Below, piece after piece: positions 48,073 to 56,956 of a stretch of DNA of 64,000 nt (position 1 is the stretch's first letter; the number at the start of each line of letters is the position of its first letter). The translations under genes and the position numbers were made by a program. The notes beneath the pieces were generated by a model. The model saw nothing but the letters and a program-made list of their open reading frames with translations, was not told the DNA's origin and did not search any database. The stretch is taken from the NCBI RefSeq assembly GCF_003315075.1, contig NZ_QNRJ01000002.1:62001-126000 (forward strand), in the 5' to 3' direction. The stretch is from Rossellomorea aquimaris (GTDB lineage: Bacteria; Bacillota; Bacilli; Bacillales; Bacillaceae_B).

Positions 48073-48170
48073 TTACAGTCTCACCACCCCTGATTCTTAT
48101 TTGGTCTCTTTATCTTATGATTCAAATCGACTAACTATGATGCATCTCTTGAGTCCTGAAATCTATGAAC

Positions 48171-48197
48171 ACCATCAGTATTCATTGACATAAGATA
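48171..48197 (+). promoter_or_regulatory. Sigma-K promoter for the GT2 gene
   Basis: AC (48171-48172), 16-bp spacer, CATAAGATA (48189-48197): a perfect match to the sigma-K consensus AC-N16-CATANNNTA, 35 bases upstream of the gene. Confidence 0.65.
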
Positions 48198-48231
48198 AAT
48201 GGATGAATATATGTGAAGGAGAGAATATGAC

Positions 48232-49113
48232 GTGCAAATGGATAAGTCGAAGGTATCTATTATCTTTCCTGTAAAAAATGAAGGTTCTAATGTAAAAAAT
48301 ACATTAACATCACTTTTTGCCACTGATACTAAAATTGAATACGAAGTTATTATAGTTGACGATGCTTCTGAAGATCGGTGTTGTGATTTCTTAGAACACT
48401 CCCATTTTAAAAATAAAGTTAATTTAATTAGAACGGAGGGAGTGGGTCCTTCTGTAGCGCGTAATATCGGAGCAGAAAACGCTAAATTTGACTATTTATT
48501 GTTTTGTGATGCTCACTTAGCTTTCCAACCTTTTTGGATAGATAAATTATTAACTACTCTACGGTTGGATATGACGGATGTCGTGTGTCCCGCAATAGCT
48601 TCAATGGACGACCCGAAGATTGTAGGGTATGGGCAAACTTTAAATAGCAGCTTGAGAATACAATGGCATAAGAAAAAGCCTGGTTTATTTCATACCGCAA
48701 TCATTCCAGGCGGGTGCTTTTTAATAAAAAGAGATGTCTTCTTTAATGTAGGGGGATTTGAAACCGGCTTTAAAACCTGGGGACATGAAGATGTAGAATT
48801 ATCGATAAAACTTTGGTTGTTCGGCTATAGGTGCAGCTGTGAGCCGGCAGTTACAATCAAACATTTGTTTAGGAAGTCTCATCCCTACAAAGTAGATTAT
48901 GACGGAGTATATTATAACTTACTTCGGATGGCTTACCTGCATTTTAATCAGGATAGGATTAAAAAAACAAAAGATTTAATTATTCATAGGAGTCCAAAAA
49001 AAATTGAGAATTTGGTCCACAAGGATGGAGTGGAACAACGAAGAAGAAAATATCTTCAAAACAGGTCCTTTAATGATGAATGGTATTTCAAACACTTTAA
49101 TATACACTTCTAA
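48232..49113 (+). CDS. Family 2 glycosyltransferase
   Basis: This 293-residue GT-A enzyme has the nucleotide-binding start VSIIFPVKNEGSNVKNT, an EVIIVDDASED motif, the metal-binding CDAHLAF (DXH rather than DXD), and the acceptor motif GGFETGFKTWGHEDVELSIK. The ED..L.. and D.H features resemble polypeptide GalNAc-transferase-like GT2/GT27 enzymes. There is no membrane helix. The start is uncertain: ATG 48227 has the best ribosome-binding-site spacing but is out of frame, so GTG 48232 or ATG 48238 must be used. A perfect sigma-K promoter precedes it. It is convergent with the aminotransferase gene. Confidence 0.88.
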   Translation: MQMDKSKVSIIFPVKNEGSNVKNTLTSLFATDTKIEYEVIIVDDASEDRCCDFLEHSHFKNKVNLIRTEGVGPSVARNIGAENAKFDYLLFCDAHLAFQPFWIDKLLTTLRLDMTDVVCPAIASMDDPKIVGYGQTLNSSLRIQWHKKKPGLFHTAIIPGGCFLIKRDVFFNVGGFETGFKTWGHEDVELSIKLWLFGYRCSCEPAVTIKHLFRKSHPYKVDYDGVYYNLLRMAYLHFNQDRIKKTKDLIIHRSPKKIENLVHKDGVEQRRRKYLQNRSFNDEWYFKHFNIHF

Positions 49114-49117
49114 TAGC

Positions 49118-49158
49118 GAAAACCATTTCTTTTTATCTAAAAAAGAAATGGTTTTTTA
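49118..49158. terminator. Bidirectional terminator
   Basis: AAAACCATTTCTTTTT pairs with AAAAAGAAATGGTTTT, followed by T runs on the plus strand. It lies between two convergent genes. Confidence 0.85.
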
Positions 49159-49164
49159 AAAGTT

Positions 49165-50265
49165 TTATGGATTGTTAATAAACTCGACTACAGTGTTAAT
49201 GATATATTGTTGAAGGGTTTTGGATAGGGTTGGATAAAGTGGGAGGGAGATGATTTCATCGGAGATTTTTTCTGTTTTTGGAAAATCCCCTTTTTGATAA
49301 TTCAAGTGGCTAAACGCTTTTTGTAAATGTAACGGAATTGGATAATAAATCATAGACGAAATTCCTTTTTCTTTTAAATACTCCATAAATCCTTCTCTTT
49401 TTTCCACTCTAAATGAGTATTGGTGATACGTGTGTTCTCTTGATTGTATATACTCGGGGAGCTTTAGAATATTCTTTAATCCAGTATAATACGTTTTAGC
49501 AATAGAATTTCTTTTATCCAATAATTCTTCAAAGTATTTTAATTTCACTAATAGGATGGCTGCTTGTATCTCATCCAACCTGCTATTGATTCCTACTGTG
49601 TTATGAATATACCTTTCTAGAGAGCCGTGATTTCGTAATTGTATAATTTTACTCTTTAGTTCCAGGGAGTTAGTTGTCAGCATTCCTGCATCTCCGCAGG
49701 CACCTAAGTTCTTAGTAGGATAAAACGAAAAACACCCTATGTCCCCTATGCTTCCAGCCATCTTTCCTTTGTACCTTGTTCCCAACGCCTGGCAAGCATC
49801 TTCAATTACATACAATCCGTGCTCTTTGGCTATTTTCATGATCTCATCCATATTTGCAGCCAGGCCGAATAAATGGACAACTATGATGGCTTTCGTTTTA
49901 ATGGTAATTTTCGTGATGATTTCCTTAGGATCTATATTAAATGTTTCTTCTTCAATATCTGCAAATACCGGTTTGGCTCCTACATGGGCAATGGATTCAG
50001 CCGTAGCAAAAAAGGTGAATGGAGTAGTGATGACCTCATCCCCTTCTCCGATCCCCAAGGCTTTTAATCCCAATGTAATAGCATCTGTACCACTCGCTAA
50101 CCCCAACGCATACTTAACGCCTACATATTCAGCTATCTTTTCCTCGATTTTTTTGGACTTAGGTCCGAAAATATACTCTCCACCCCTGATTACTGCCGCC
50201 ACTTCTTTCAATATTTCCTTTTCGTATAGCTTCAAGTCACTTTTAGTATCTACCATAGGTATCAT
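49165..50265 (-). CDS. DegT/DnrJ/EryC1-family sugar aminotransferase (WbpE-like)
   Basis: This 366-residue PLP enzyme has the family N-terminus [20 protein letters not shown], the glycine-rich [23 protein letters not shown]-site [20 protein letters not shown], and the Schiff-base lysine in [18 protein letters not shown]. It transfers an amino group to a nucleotide keto-sugar. Next to a UDP-sugar 6-dehydrogenase and with a Gfo/Idh oxidoreductase and an acetyltransferase in the same island, it fits WbpE, which aminates C3 of a UDP-GlcNAc-uronic acid. It starts at ATG 50265 after GAGGGTG, 12 bases behind the dehydrogenase stop, so both share the upstream sigma-K promoter. Confidence 0.9.
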   Translation of the reverse strand: MIPMVDTKSDLKLYEKEILKEVAAVIRGGEYIFGPKSKKIEEKIAEYVGVKYALGLASGTDAITLGLKALGIGEGDEVITTPFTFFATAESIAHVGAKPVFADIEEETFNIDPKEIITKITIKTKAIIVVHLFGLAANMDEIMKIAKEHGLYVIEDACQALGTRYKGKMAGSIGDIGCFSFYPTKNLGACGDAGMLTTNSLELKSKIIQLRNHGSLERYIHNTVGINSRLDEIQAAILLVKLKYFEELLDKRNSIAKTYYTGLKNILKLPEYIQSREHTYHQYSFRVEKREGFMEYLKEKGISSMIYYPIPLHLQKAFSHLNYQKGDFPKTEKISDEIISLPLYPTLSKTLQQYIINTVVEFINNP

Positions 50266-50277
50266 TCAATCACCCTC

Positions 50278-51579
50278 TTATGTGGCTCCAATGCCAATAT
50301 ATTTGATTCCCTGCACTTCCACTTCATTGCGGTTGAACGCATTTCTTCCATCAAGGAATACTTTACAGTTCTTTAACATGGAAAGATCAAGGTTGTTATA
50401 TTCGGAATGATTAGCTTGTAAAATGACAATATCCATATCACAAACTAAATGATCTTGAAGTGAAATATACTTTAAGTCCATGTCTTCAACTTCAGCGGGA
50501 GAATAATACGGATCGTTCACAACCACATTCGCATTCTTTTCATTTAGGATTTCATTTAGAAGTAAAGTAATCGACTTTGTATGCTCTTTCACATTTTCTC
50601 TGAACGACAGCCCTAAAATAAGTATATTCAAAGAATCTAATTTACCTACTTCTTTTTCTATCAAATTGACAGAATAAACCGCCATGCTGTCATTGATCTC
50701 TCTAGCTTTGTGAACTAAGCCATCGGTACTTAATCCGTTATTCAAGAAAAAGTAAGGGTATATAGGAATGCAATGTCCCCCCACTCCTATGCCGGGATTG
50801 TGGATATGAGAAAATGGCTGCGAGTTTGAAGCCTTTATGATTTCTAAGATATTTACACCTTTTTGATTCGCATATACAGACAGCTCGTTTGCAAGTGCAA
50901 TGTTCACGTCCCTATAAACTGATTCCGCTACTTTAGCAAATTCAGCAGCTTCAGTGCTACTCATTTCAATCACTTCACACTTTAGTGCCCTTCTATAAAA
51001 AGATACAGCAAGGTCTTTACTTTTTTCATTTACTCCCCCCACGACTTTAGGATAATCCTTGAGATTTTTTATGATCCTATTTGAATATACTCTCTCTGGA
51101 CTATATGCAAGGTAGAATTCAGTTCCCATCTTTAATCCGGAAAGCTTCTCGATACTGGAACCAAATCGATTCCTTGTATCACCGGTTGGTAATGTTGTTT
51201 CGAATATCACTAACGTATCTTTTTTTATACTTTGTCCAATTTGATTAACGGCTTCATCAATATATTGGTAATCAACCTGGTTATCGGATGTTATTAATAC
51301 CGGGACAATGACAATTACTACATTGGAGTTACTGACGGCTTCTTTAGTATTTATGGTACAAGTCAGTACTTGAGCAATTTGATTTTCCTTTACCAGCTCT
51401 TCCAAACCAGGTTCCCCTTTAATATGACAAATACCCTTGTTGACTTGTTCGACTACATGAGGGTTCTTATCTACTCCATAAACTTTTATCCCTTTCTCCG
51501 CTATTACTGAAGCAATGGTTAACCCTATTTTGCCCAGACCAATAACTGTCACTTTCAAGTTATCTTTATCAAGATTCAA
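50278..51579 (-). CDS. UDP-N-acetylhexosamine 6-dehydrogenase (WbpA/WecC family)
   Basis: This protein of about 433 residues of the UDP-glucose/GDP-mannose dehydrogenase family has the NAD motif VTVIGLGKIGLTIASVIAEK. The catalytic Thr/Glu segment is ETTLPTGDTRN, the conserved lysine region is STEAAEFAKVAESVYRDVN, and the thiolate Cys lies in GVGGHCIPIYPYF. It oxidises C6 of a UDP-HexNAc to the uronic acid with two NAD. Which HexNAc is used is not certain. I chose TTG 51579, eight bases after AAGGGG; the GTG at 51588 touches the ribosome binding site. A perfect sigma-K promoter precedes it. Confidence 0.9.
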   Translation of the reverse strand: MNLDKDNLKVTVIGLGKIGLTIASVIAEKGIKVYGVDKNPHVVEQVNKGICHIKGEPGLEELVKENQIAQVLTCTINTKEAVSNSNVVIVIVPVLITSDNQVDYQYIDEAVNQIGQSIKKDTLVIFETTLPTGDTRNRFGSSIEKLSGLKMGTEFYLAYSPERVYSNRIIKNLKDYPKVVGGVNEKSKDLAVSFYRRALKCEVIEMSSTEAAEFAKVAESVYRDVNIALANELSVYANQKGVNILEIIKASNSQPFSHIHNPGIGVGGHCIPIYPYFFLNNGLSTDGLVHKAREINDSMAVYSVNLIEKEVGKLDSLNILILGLSFRENVKEHTKSITLLLNEILNEKNANVVVNDPYYSPAEVEDMDLKYISLQDHLVCDMDIVILQANHSEYNNLDLSMLKNCKVFLDGRNAFNRNEVEVQGIKYIGIGAT

Positions 51580-51604
51580 TCTACACACCCCTTATTGTTT
51601 TTAT

Positions 51605-51631
51605 TAGTCTATGCATTTCGATACAATCTGT
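51605..51631 (-). promoter_or_regulatory. Sigma-K promoter for the dehydrogenase-aminotransferase operon
   Basis: On the minus strand: AC (51630-51631), 16-bp spacer, CATAGACTA (51605-51613), a perfect sigma-K match 25 bases before the start codon. Confidence 0.65.
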
Positions 51632-51674
51632 TTAGACACTAATCTATTATTGGGGATTTTCACATCTTGTCCTC

Positions 51675-51701
51675 ACAAAAATTCTGTTTATCCATAAAAT
51701 A
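51675..51701 (+). promoter_or_regulatory. Sigma-K promoter for the CgeB-like/FkbM operon
   Basis: AC (51675-51676), 16-bp spacer, CATAAAATA (51693-51701): a perfect sigma-K match 21 bases before the TTG start. It is back to back with the promoter at 51605-51631. Confidence 0.65.
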
Positions 51702-51722
51702 CAATAGAAGGAGGTGCGAAAT

Positions 51723-52691
51723 TTGAAAATAAAAAAATTAAAATTATTAATCCTCATCCGACCATTTGGAAGAATTTACGCAAAACATAAATCAAAATAC
51801 GACTTTATAAAATCTTTGGAGCAATTTGCTGACGTATACTATTGGCATAAAGATGGCTCGATTCATGAAATTATTAAAAAATTGAACATTAAACCAGATT
51901 TCATTTTCCATTATGATACAGCTTACAACTACAAGCTCTCACCTAGAATTACTGGTTTGTCTGAAATTAATATTCCTAAGGGATGTTATATTATCGATTC
52001 CCATTACAATCCCGGTTTCCGCAGGGAGTATGTAAATAAGAATAAAATGGATGTTATATTTTCTGTTACTAAAGAAAACTTCCTGAAAGTGTATCCAGAC
52101 CTGAAAAACCGGTTTATTTGGTTACCCTGGTCGATAAATACCGCTATATTCAAAGACTGGTCGCAACCAAAAGTATATGACTTTATGTTGATGGGCTTAG
52201 TCAATCCTGTATTAGAAGGAAGATATCCTTTCAGGGAAAAAGTAATGGAAACAATGAAAAAATATAATGGATTTGTCCATCATCAACATCCCGGACATTT
52301 AGTTTCTTGGAAAGGAAATCCTTTGGTGGACCTAAATTACGCAAAAGAGATCAATAAATCGAAGATCTTCTTTACTTGTGGTAGTACATTAAACTACCCT
52401 GTCTTAAAGTTTTTCGAAGTTCTCGCTTGTAACACTCTATTACTTGCTGAAGCTAACAATGACATTCATGAACTAGGGTTTAACAATGGGGTGAATTTCA
52501 TTTCCTGTACAAAAGAAGACTTTGAAGAAAAAGCCCTCTTCTATTTAAATAATCCTACTTTAAGAAATAGAATATCTAAAAATGGGGCGAATTTTATTCA
52601 TAGATACCACTCAAATGAGGTTAGAGCAAATCAATTCATTAAGCATATTAATGAAATTATTATTGAAAGAAAAAAACCCCGGATTGATTGA
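51723..52691 (+). CDS. CgeB-like glycosyltransferase, copy 1
   Basis: This protein of about 322 residues has the GT-B plan of CgeB-type glycosyltransferases. The N-terminal half has LLILIRPFGRIYAKHKSKYD and PDFIFHYDTAYNY. The C-terminal half is a donor-binding region with MLMGLVNPVLEGRYPFREK, IFFTCGSTLNYPVLKFFEVL and a C-terminal NG.NFI.RYHS.E segment. B. subtilis CgeB is a late, sigma-K-dependent spore-surface glycosyltransferase. TTG 51723 is the likely start, eight bases after AGGAGG. The paralogue at 53580 is closely similar over its full length. Donor and acceptor sugars are unknown. Confidence 0.82.
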   Translation: MKIKKLKLLILIRPFGRIYAKHKSKYDFIKSLEQFADVYYWHKDGSIHEIIKKLNIKPDFIFHYDTAYNYKLSPRITGLSEINIPKGCYIIDSHYNPGFRREYVNKNKMDVIFSVTKENFLKVYPDLKNRFIWLPWSINTAIFKDWSQPKVYDFMLMGLVNPVLEGRYPFREKVMETMKKYNGFVHHQHPGHLVSWKGNPLVDLNYAKEINKSKIFFTCGSTLNYPVLKFFEVLACNTLLLAEANNDIHELGFNNGVNFISCTKEDFEEKALFYLNNPTLRNRISKNGANFIHRYHSNEVRANQFIKHINEIIIERKKPRID

Positions 52692-52750
52692 TTCATACTC
52701 TCTCATTCTAATCTCTCCAAAACAAAAAATAATAATAAAGGGGTGTTGAA

Positions 52751-53590
52751 ATGATGAAAGAAATCATATTTAGTGATAACCAGAATTCATTTTTTGTAAA
52801 TGATGAAGAAAAGAAAGGGCTAGGCTTGTCACTGCACAATGGGATCACTCAGCCCAGAGTTGTGAATTTCTGGAGAAGAATTGCGGAGAAGCTGGAACCA
52901 AACATTATCTTAGACATTGGCTTGAATTATGGAGAGATTTTATTTTCTGCAAATTACTGTAAGGATGCTTTGATTTATGGCGTAGAGCCAAATAAAGAGC
53001 TTCAACCTTATATCGAAAAATCTCTCCAAAAACATTTAAATAAAGACCAAATAAAAATCATTTATAAATTGGCATCTGATCGAAACTTGTATTCTCAAGA
53101 TTTTTTTGTAGATAAAGAACGATCCGGAAATTCATCAATCTTTCAATTAGAACATAGAGAACAAATTAGAAAAAAAATAGGCAGTATTAAAATTGACGAC
53201 CTATTTACCTTGAAAAGTATTGAAAATCAGATAGTCCTCTTTAAGATTGATGTCGAGGGTCACGAATGGAAAGTATTGGAGGGGATGAAAGATATCTTAA
53301 GAAGGTGCCATACTTTCGCGGGATGTATAGAGTTCAATATAGATTTCCTCAAAAAAGTCAATGTTAACGTGGAAGAATTCATTAACTATCTAAATGAGAA
53401 CTTTAACATCTTCATTCCAGGTGAAGAAAACACTCTGATAAATATCCCTCAGCTAAACATTCATCTCCTAAGTGCCTACTACTCAATAGATACTAAATGC
53501 AATGACTTAATATTATTCCCTCTAAATTATCATCCTGATAATTTGAATTACTCTATTATTACTAAAGAGGTGTTAGCTGATGAAACCTAA
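52751..53590 (+). CDS. FkbM-family methyltransferase
   Basis: This 279-residue S-adenosylmethionine-dependent enzyme has motif I ILDIGLNYGEILFSAN, then YGVEPNKELQPYIEK, and the FkbM signature FKIDVEGHEWKVLEGMKD. FkbM proteins O-methylate sugars or glycolipid parts. Placed between two CgeB-like glycosyltransferases and overlapping the second by 11 bases, it most likely methylates a sugar of the same glycan. O-methylated sugars are known on Bacillus exosporium glycans. The start is ATG 52751 after AAGGGGTG. Confidence 0.88.
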   Translation: MMKEIIFSDNQNSFFVNDEEKKGLGLSLHNGITQPRVVNFWRRIAEKLEPNIILDIGLNYGEILFSANYCKDALIYGVEPNKELQPYIEKSLQKHLNKDQIKIIYKLASDRNLYSQDFFVDKERSGNSSIFQLEHREQIRKKIGSIKIDDLFTLKSIENQIVLFKIDVEGHEWKVLEGMKDILRRCHTFAGCIEFNIDFLKKVNVNVEEFINYLNENFNIFIPGEENTLINIPQLNIHLLSAYYSIDTKCNDLILFPLNYHPDNLNYSIITKEVLADET

Positions 53591-54524
53591 GGTTTTAATA
53601 TTAATTAGACCATTCTGGAAAAAATACGCTAAGCATAAGGCGAAGTTTGATATGATTAAAGCATTTGAAGAATTTGCTGATCTATCCTATTGGTATGAAG
53701 ATGGGGATATTAGAGATATATTAGAAAAAATAATAGTCAAACCTGATTTTATTTTTCATTATGATGTCGGATATAATTATGCACTAGCACCGAATATCAC
53801 TGGATTGCATTCCATTGACATACCTAAAGGTTGCTTTATTATTGATTCTCATTATAATCCTGCTTTCAGGAAAAACTATGTTCTTACTAATAAATTTGAT
53901 GCTGTTTATTCTGTATCCAAAGAAAATTTTCTCAATTCCTATCCAGAACTTCAGCATAAATTCATATGGTTACCCTGGTCAGTAAACACAAAAATCTATA
54001 GAGATTGGAAACAAAACAAAGAATACGACTATCTTTTAATGGGACTAATCAACACTCCAACACATGGCCGGTACAAATTTAGAGAAGCAGTGTTAAATAA
54101 GTTTAATAATCTTCCTAATTTTACCCACATTGCACACCCGGGTCACTTAGTATCCTGGGATAAGGAACCGATTGTCGATATTAAATATGCCAAAGAAATC
54201 AACAAAGCTAAAATCTTTTTCACTTGTGGAAGTAATCTCAAATATCCCATTTTGAAGTTCTTTGAGGTACCTGCATGTAAAACTTTACTGATCGCTGAAC
54301 CCAATAACGACATTCTTGAGTTAGGCTTCAAGGATGGTGAGAATTTTATCGCCTGCAATTTTACAAACTTTGAAGAAAAAGCGAAATATTATCTCAATAA
54401 CAATCGATCAAGAGAAGAAATTATAAATAATGGATACCATTTCATTCAAAGAAATCACTCTAATCAAATACGGGCACACCAGTTTGTTAACTCCGTAAAA
54501 GACATTATCCTCAAAAAAACATAA
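53580..54524 (+). CDS. CgeB-like glycosyltransferase, copy 2
   Basis: This 314-residue protein is paralogous to the 51723 product over its full length: VLILIRPFWKKYAKHKAKFD, PDFIFHYDVGYNY, FIWLPWSVNT and AKIFFTCGSNLKYPILKFF mirror the first copy. The gene overlaps the FkbM gene by 11 bases and has GAGGTG seven bases before its ATG, so the three genes form one operon. Local duplication followed by divergence suggests two consecutive transfers of similar sugars, which is inference. Confidence 0.82.
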   Translation: MKPKVLILIRPFWKKYAKHKAKFDMIKAFEEFADLSYWYEDGDIRDILEKIIVKPDFIFHYDVGYNYALAPNITGLHSIDIPKGCFIIDSHYNPAFRKNYVLTNKFDAVYSVSKENFLNSYPELQHKFIWLPWSVNTKIYRDWKQNKEYDYLLMGLINTPTHGRYKFREAVLNKFNNLPNFTHIAHPGHLVSWDKEPIVDIKYAKEINKAKIFFTCGSNLKYPILKFFEVPACKTLLIAEPNNDILELGFKDGENFIACNFTNFEEKAKYYLNNNRSREEIINNGYHFIQRNHSNQIRAHQFVNSVKDIILKKT

Positions 54525-54710
54525 TATGGAAAATAAGTGGGATTCATAGCTTTATAAATCCAAAGAAATTTATAGCATATTGAATACAACTTCAAACACT
54601 ATATCACCTTAATTATCCAACCCAAAACTATAATATCCCATTTATTTCTTTATTTCTTCAAGGGTTAGATATCATTAGTTTTATGAATTTTATAAAAAAG
54701 GATGAATGGA

Positions 54711-55991
54711 ATGAAAATATATTACAAAAGCAAAAACGGGTTATTAACTCTCTCCTATTTTATTGACCCCTCGGATAAAACCAACTTTACTATTTTTAGA
54801 AACAGTTATAAAACATCGGGTGAAGTACACTTAAATAATAAACAATGTAATATTCACTTGCCAAACAACTGGAATATCGATTCAGTTCATCCAGATATGT
54901 TAGCTCTTGCTGCTATTTCTATTGTGTACCCCTTTTGTGGTCGTGTAATCTCTGTACCAATAGGGGTTAGTGTACATTTCCATAGGACTTTCTATAGACT
55001 CACTAATAAAAAAATTGTTCCTGTAAATTATAATCTTAAACCCAGAAAAGCTCCACTTAATGCTGTACCAGCCCTTTCATATAGTGGGGGAATAGATTCA
55101 ACTTCTGCATTATTACTCCTCCCACCTTCAACTCACTTGTTCTATATAGATAGAATCCCTCCTAATACACTTAAACAGAGAAAAACGATGCTTAATCAAG
55201 AAGCTGCATATTTTGCTTGTGATTCTTTAAAAAAACTTGGATTTAATATTCATCGAATAAAGACAGATTTACAGTATGTGAGGAATCCTGTTGGCTTTAA
55301 TACCATTTTGGCCGACGCAGCTCCTAGTTTACTTTTAGCTGATTACTATAGCTTCAATAGTTTAGCAAATGGTCATACGATCGAAGAGGGATACAGGGTT
55401 GGTTATGAGGGGTATACAGACTGGAAGCAAAATCCATTCATAGCCATCTGGTCAGAAATATTAGATAGCGTAGATATGCCCTTTACACTTCCATTAATAG
55501 GGTTAAGTGAAGTATCTACAACAAAGATGGTTATGAACTCCCGCTATAGAAATATTGCGCAAGCATGCAGCAGAGGCGGCGTTGGAAAGCCCTGTATGAA
55601 CTGTTATAAGTGTTTCAGGAAAGATCTATTGGAAAAAACGATTAATAACGTACCTCTATCAGAACCTTATCTAAATAATCTGTTTAAAATCAATGATGCA
55701 AACAATATAATAAAACATCCTTATCCACACTTTGGAAACGTCCTTGCTTACATTACCTCCAAATATAATGGCAACCACCTTGAAATGAATAAATTAAAGG
55801 AAAAAGTTAGAGGGGATTCCATCAATACATCCTGGATGGAAAAATTTCACCCAGAAGCTTTAGATAATATCGCACCACCATATCGCCAATATATTAAAAC
55901 GCAAATTGATAAATATGTAACTACAATGAAAGAGAATGAAATTAATACAATGAAAACTTTTTATAGTGTAGATACTATAAAAAAATTATAA
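54711..55991 (+). CDS. PP-loop ATP pyrophosphatase-like protein with QueC-type zinc site (DUF6395-like)
   Basis: This protein of about 426 residues contains the PP-loop ATP-pyrophosphatase motif SYSGGIDSTSALLLL (SGGIDS at 125-130). It also has a cysteine set Cys286, Cys295, Cys298, Cys301 (C-X8-C-X2-C-X2-C, in ACSRGGVGKPCMNCYKCFRK). That spacing is, as I recall, the zinc site of QueC, which makes a nitrile from a carboxylate. The N-terminal 115 residues are a separate beta-rich domain; residues 200-240 hold LADAAPSLLLADYY and NGHTIEEGYR. Such enzymes adenylate a carbonyl or carboxylate. In a cluster making an amino-uronic acid, amidation of a uronic acid or a similar step is conceivable. I chose ATG 54711, eight bases after AAGGA. 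Confidence 0.75.
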   Translation: MKIYYKSKNGLLTLSYFIDPSDKTNFTIFRNSYKTSGEVHLNNKQCNIHLPNNWNIDSVHPDMLALAAISIVYPFCGRVISVPIGVSVHFHRTFYRLTNKKIVPVNYNLKPRKAPLNAVPALSYSGGIDSTSALLLLPPSTHLFYIDRIPPNTLKQRKTMLNQEAAYFACDSLKKLGFNIHRIKTDLQYVRNPVGFNTILADAAPSLLLADYYSFNSLANGHTIEEGYRVGYEGYTDWKQNPFIAIWSEILDSVDMPFTLPLIGLSEVSTTKMVMNSRYRNIAQACSRGGVGKPCMNCYKCFRKDLLEKTINNVPLSEPYLNNLFKINDANNIIKHPYPHFGNVLAYITSKYNGNHLEMNKLKEKVRGDSINTSWMEKFHPEALDNIAPPYRQYIKTQIDKYVTTMKENEINTMKTFYSVDTIKKL

Positions 55992-56034
55992 CAATATTTG
56001 AAAAGTTTCTTAACATAATCATTTATACAAGTAA

Positions 56035-56078
56035 AAAAGCCCTCATAAACTTTAAGAGTTTATGAGGGGCTTTCTTTT
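56035..56078. terminator. Bidirectional terminator
   Basis: An AAAGCCCTCATAAAC / GTTTATGAGGGGCTTT stem with one bulged G has A and T runs on both sides, between two convergent genes. Confidence 0.85.
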
Positions 56079-56129
56079 ATTCAACTAATATTCACATGGG
56101 TTATCGTCACTGATTAGTAAGTGTATGAA

Positions 56130-56807
56130 TTAAGTTTTCTTTAAAAATCTTGCGGGGTTTCCTAAAACAGTACTATTATTTTGTACATCTTTTGTTACTA
56201 CAGAACCTGCACCAACTACCGAATCGTTATCAATAATAACGCCAGGAAGTAAAGTGGCATTATTTCCGATGGAAGCACCTTTCTTAATAACAGGACCTTT
56301 CAATTCATAAGGAGTTTTCCCCATGTATTTATCGTTGGACATAGAAACACAAGGACCAATAAAAACGTGATCTTCTATAATGGTATCACCTGTCACATAC
56401 GCAAGCGTTTGAATAGTACATGCCTTACCAATCGTACTATTCAATTCAATGATAGCACCCCTACCAACTACAGTATCCTGATCAATTATTACGTTCTCCC
56501 TTATACTTGCATGATCTCCAATGAATACATGTTGACCAATAGTGGTACCTGAATAAATGCTGACCAGGTTACCTATTTTCACATTCTCTGAAATTAGTAA
56601 TGTAGTAGAACTCTCGTTACCTCGCATTCTATTATTTCCCTGAGGTTTTATACCAATCACGCAATTATTTCCTATTTTTGAATTTTTCATGATATGCGTG
56701 CCTTTTAAGATCACGCTGTTATGACCGATCTCGACCCCTTCTTCTATCAAAACATCCTCTTCTACAACTACATTTCTCCCTAGTGTGACACCATTGAGAT
56801 TCTTCAC
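56130..56807 (-). CDS. Left-handed beta-helix N-acetyltransferase (WbpD-like)
   Basis: This 225-residue protein is composed of hexapeptide repeats ([LIV]-G-X4), from VTLGRNVVVEEDVLIEEGVE to GVIIDNDSVVGAGSVV, with the C-terminal VLGNPARFLKK found in nucleotide-sugar acetyltransferases. It is expected to be a trimer using acetyl-CoA. In context it fits WbpD, which acetylates the new C3 amino group on the UDP-uronic acid. The start is GTG 56807, five bases after GGGGGGA. It is divergent from the Gfo/Idh gene and has its own sigma-K-like promoter. Confidence 0.85.
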   Translation of the reverse strand: MKNLNGVTLGRNVVVEEDVLIEEGVEIGHNSVILKGTHIMKNSKIGNNCVIGIKPQGNNRMRGNESSTTLLISENVKIGNLVSIYSGTTIGQHVFIGDHASIRENVIIDQDTVVGRGAIIELNSTIGKACTIQTLAYVTGDTIIEDHVFIGPCVSMSNDKYMGKTPYELKGPVIKKGASIGNNATLLPGVIIDNDSVVGAGSVVTKDVQNNSTVLGNPARFLKKT

Positions 56808-56839
56808 GTAGATCCCCCCTGCAAACGCTATTTATAATA

Positions 56840-56867
56840 TAGTGTATGTACAAACCTCTATAAAAGT
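56840..56867 (-). promoter_or_regulatory. Sigma-K promoter for the acetyltransferase gene
   Basis: On the minus strand: AC (56866-56867), 17-bp spacer, CATACACTA (56840-56848), a full sigma-K match 32 bases before the start. Confidence 0.6.
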
Positions 56868-56919
56868 TTGGACTAATGTAAACATTTAAATGTTTGTCCA
56901 AGCAATTTCATTTATTTTG

Positions 56920-56928
56920 CATAGTATA
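56920..56928 (+). promoter_or_regulatory. Possible sigma-K -10 element for the Gfo/Idh gene
   Basis: CATAGTATA matches CATANNNTA and lies 28 bases before the TTG start, but no AC is found 16 or 17 bases upstream. Confidence 0.35.
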
Positions 56929-56956
56929 TTAAAAATAGGTATAAGAGGTGTTCAAT

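Noticed and set aside
49739..50410. 223-codon plus-strand frame
   Set aside because: It is antisense to the well-supported aminotransferase and dehydrogenase genes and has low-complexity composition.
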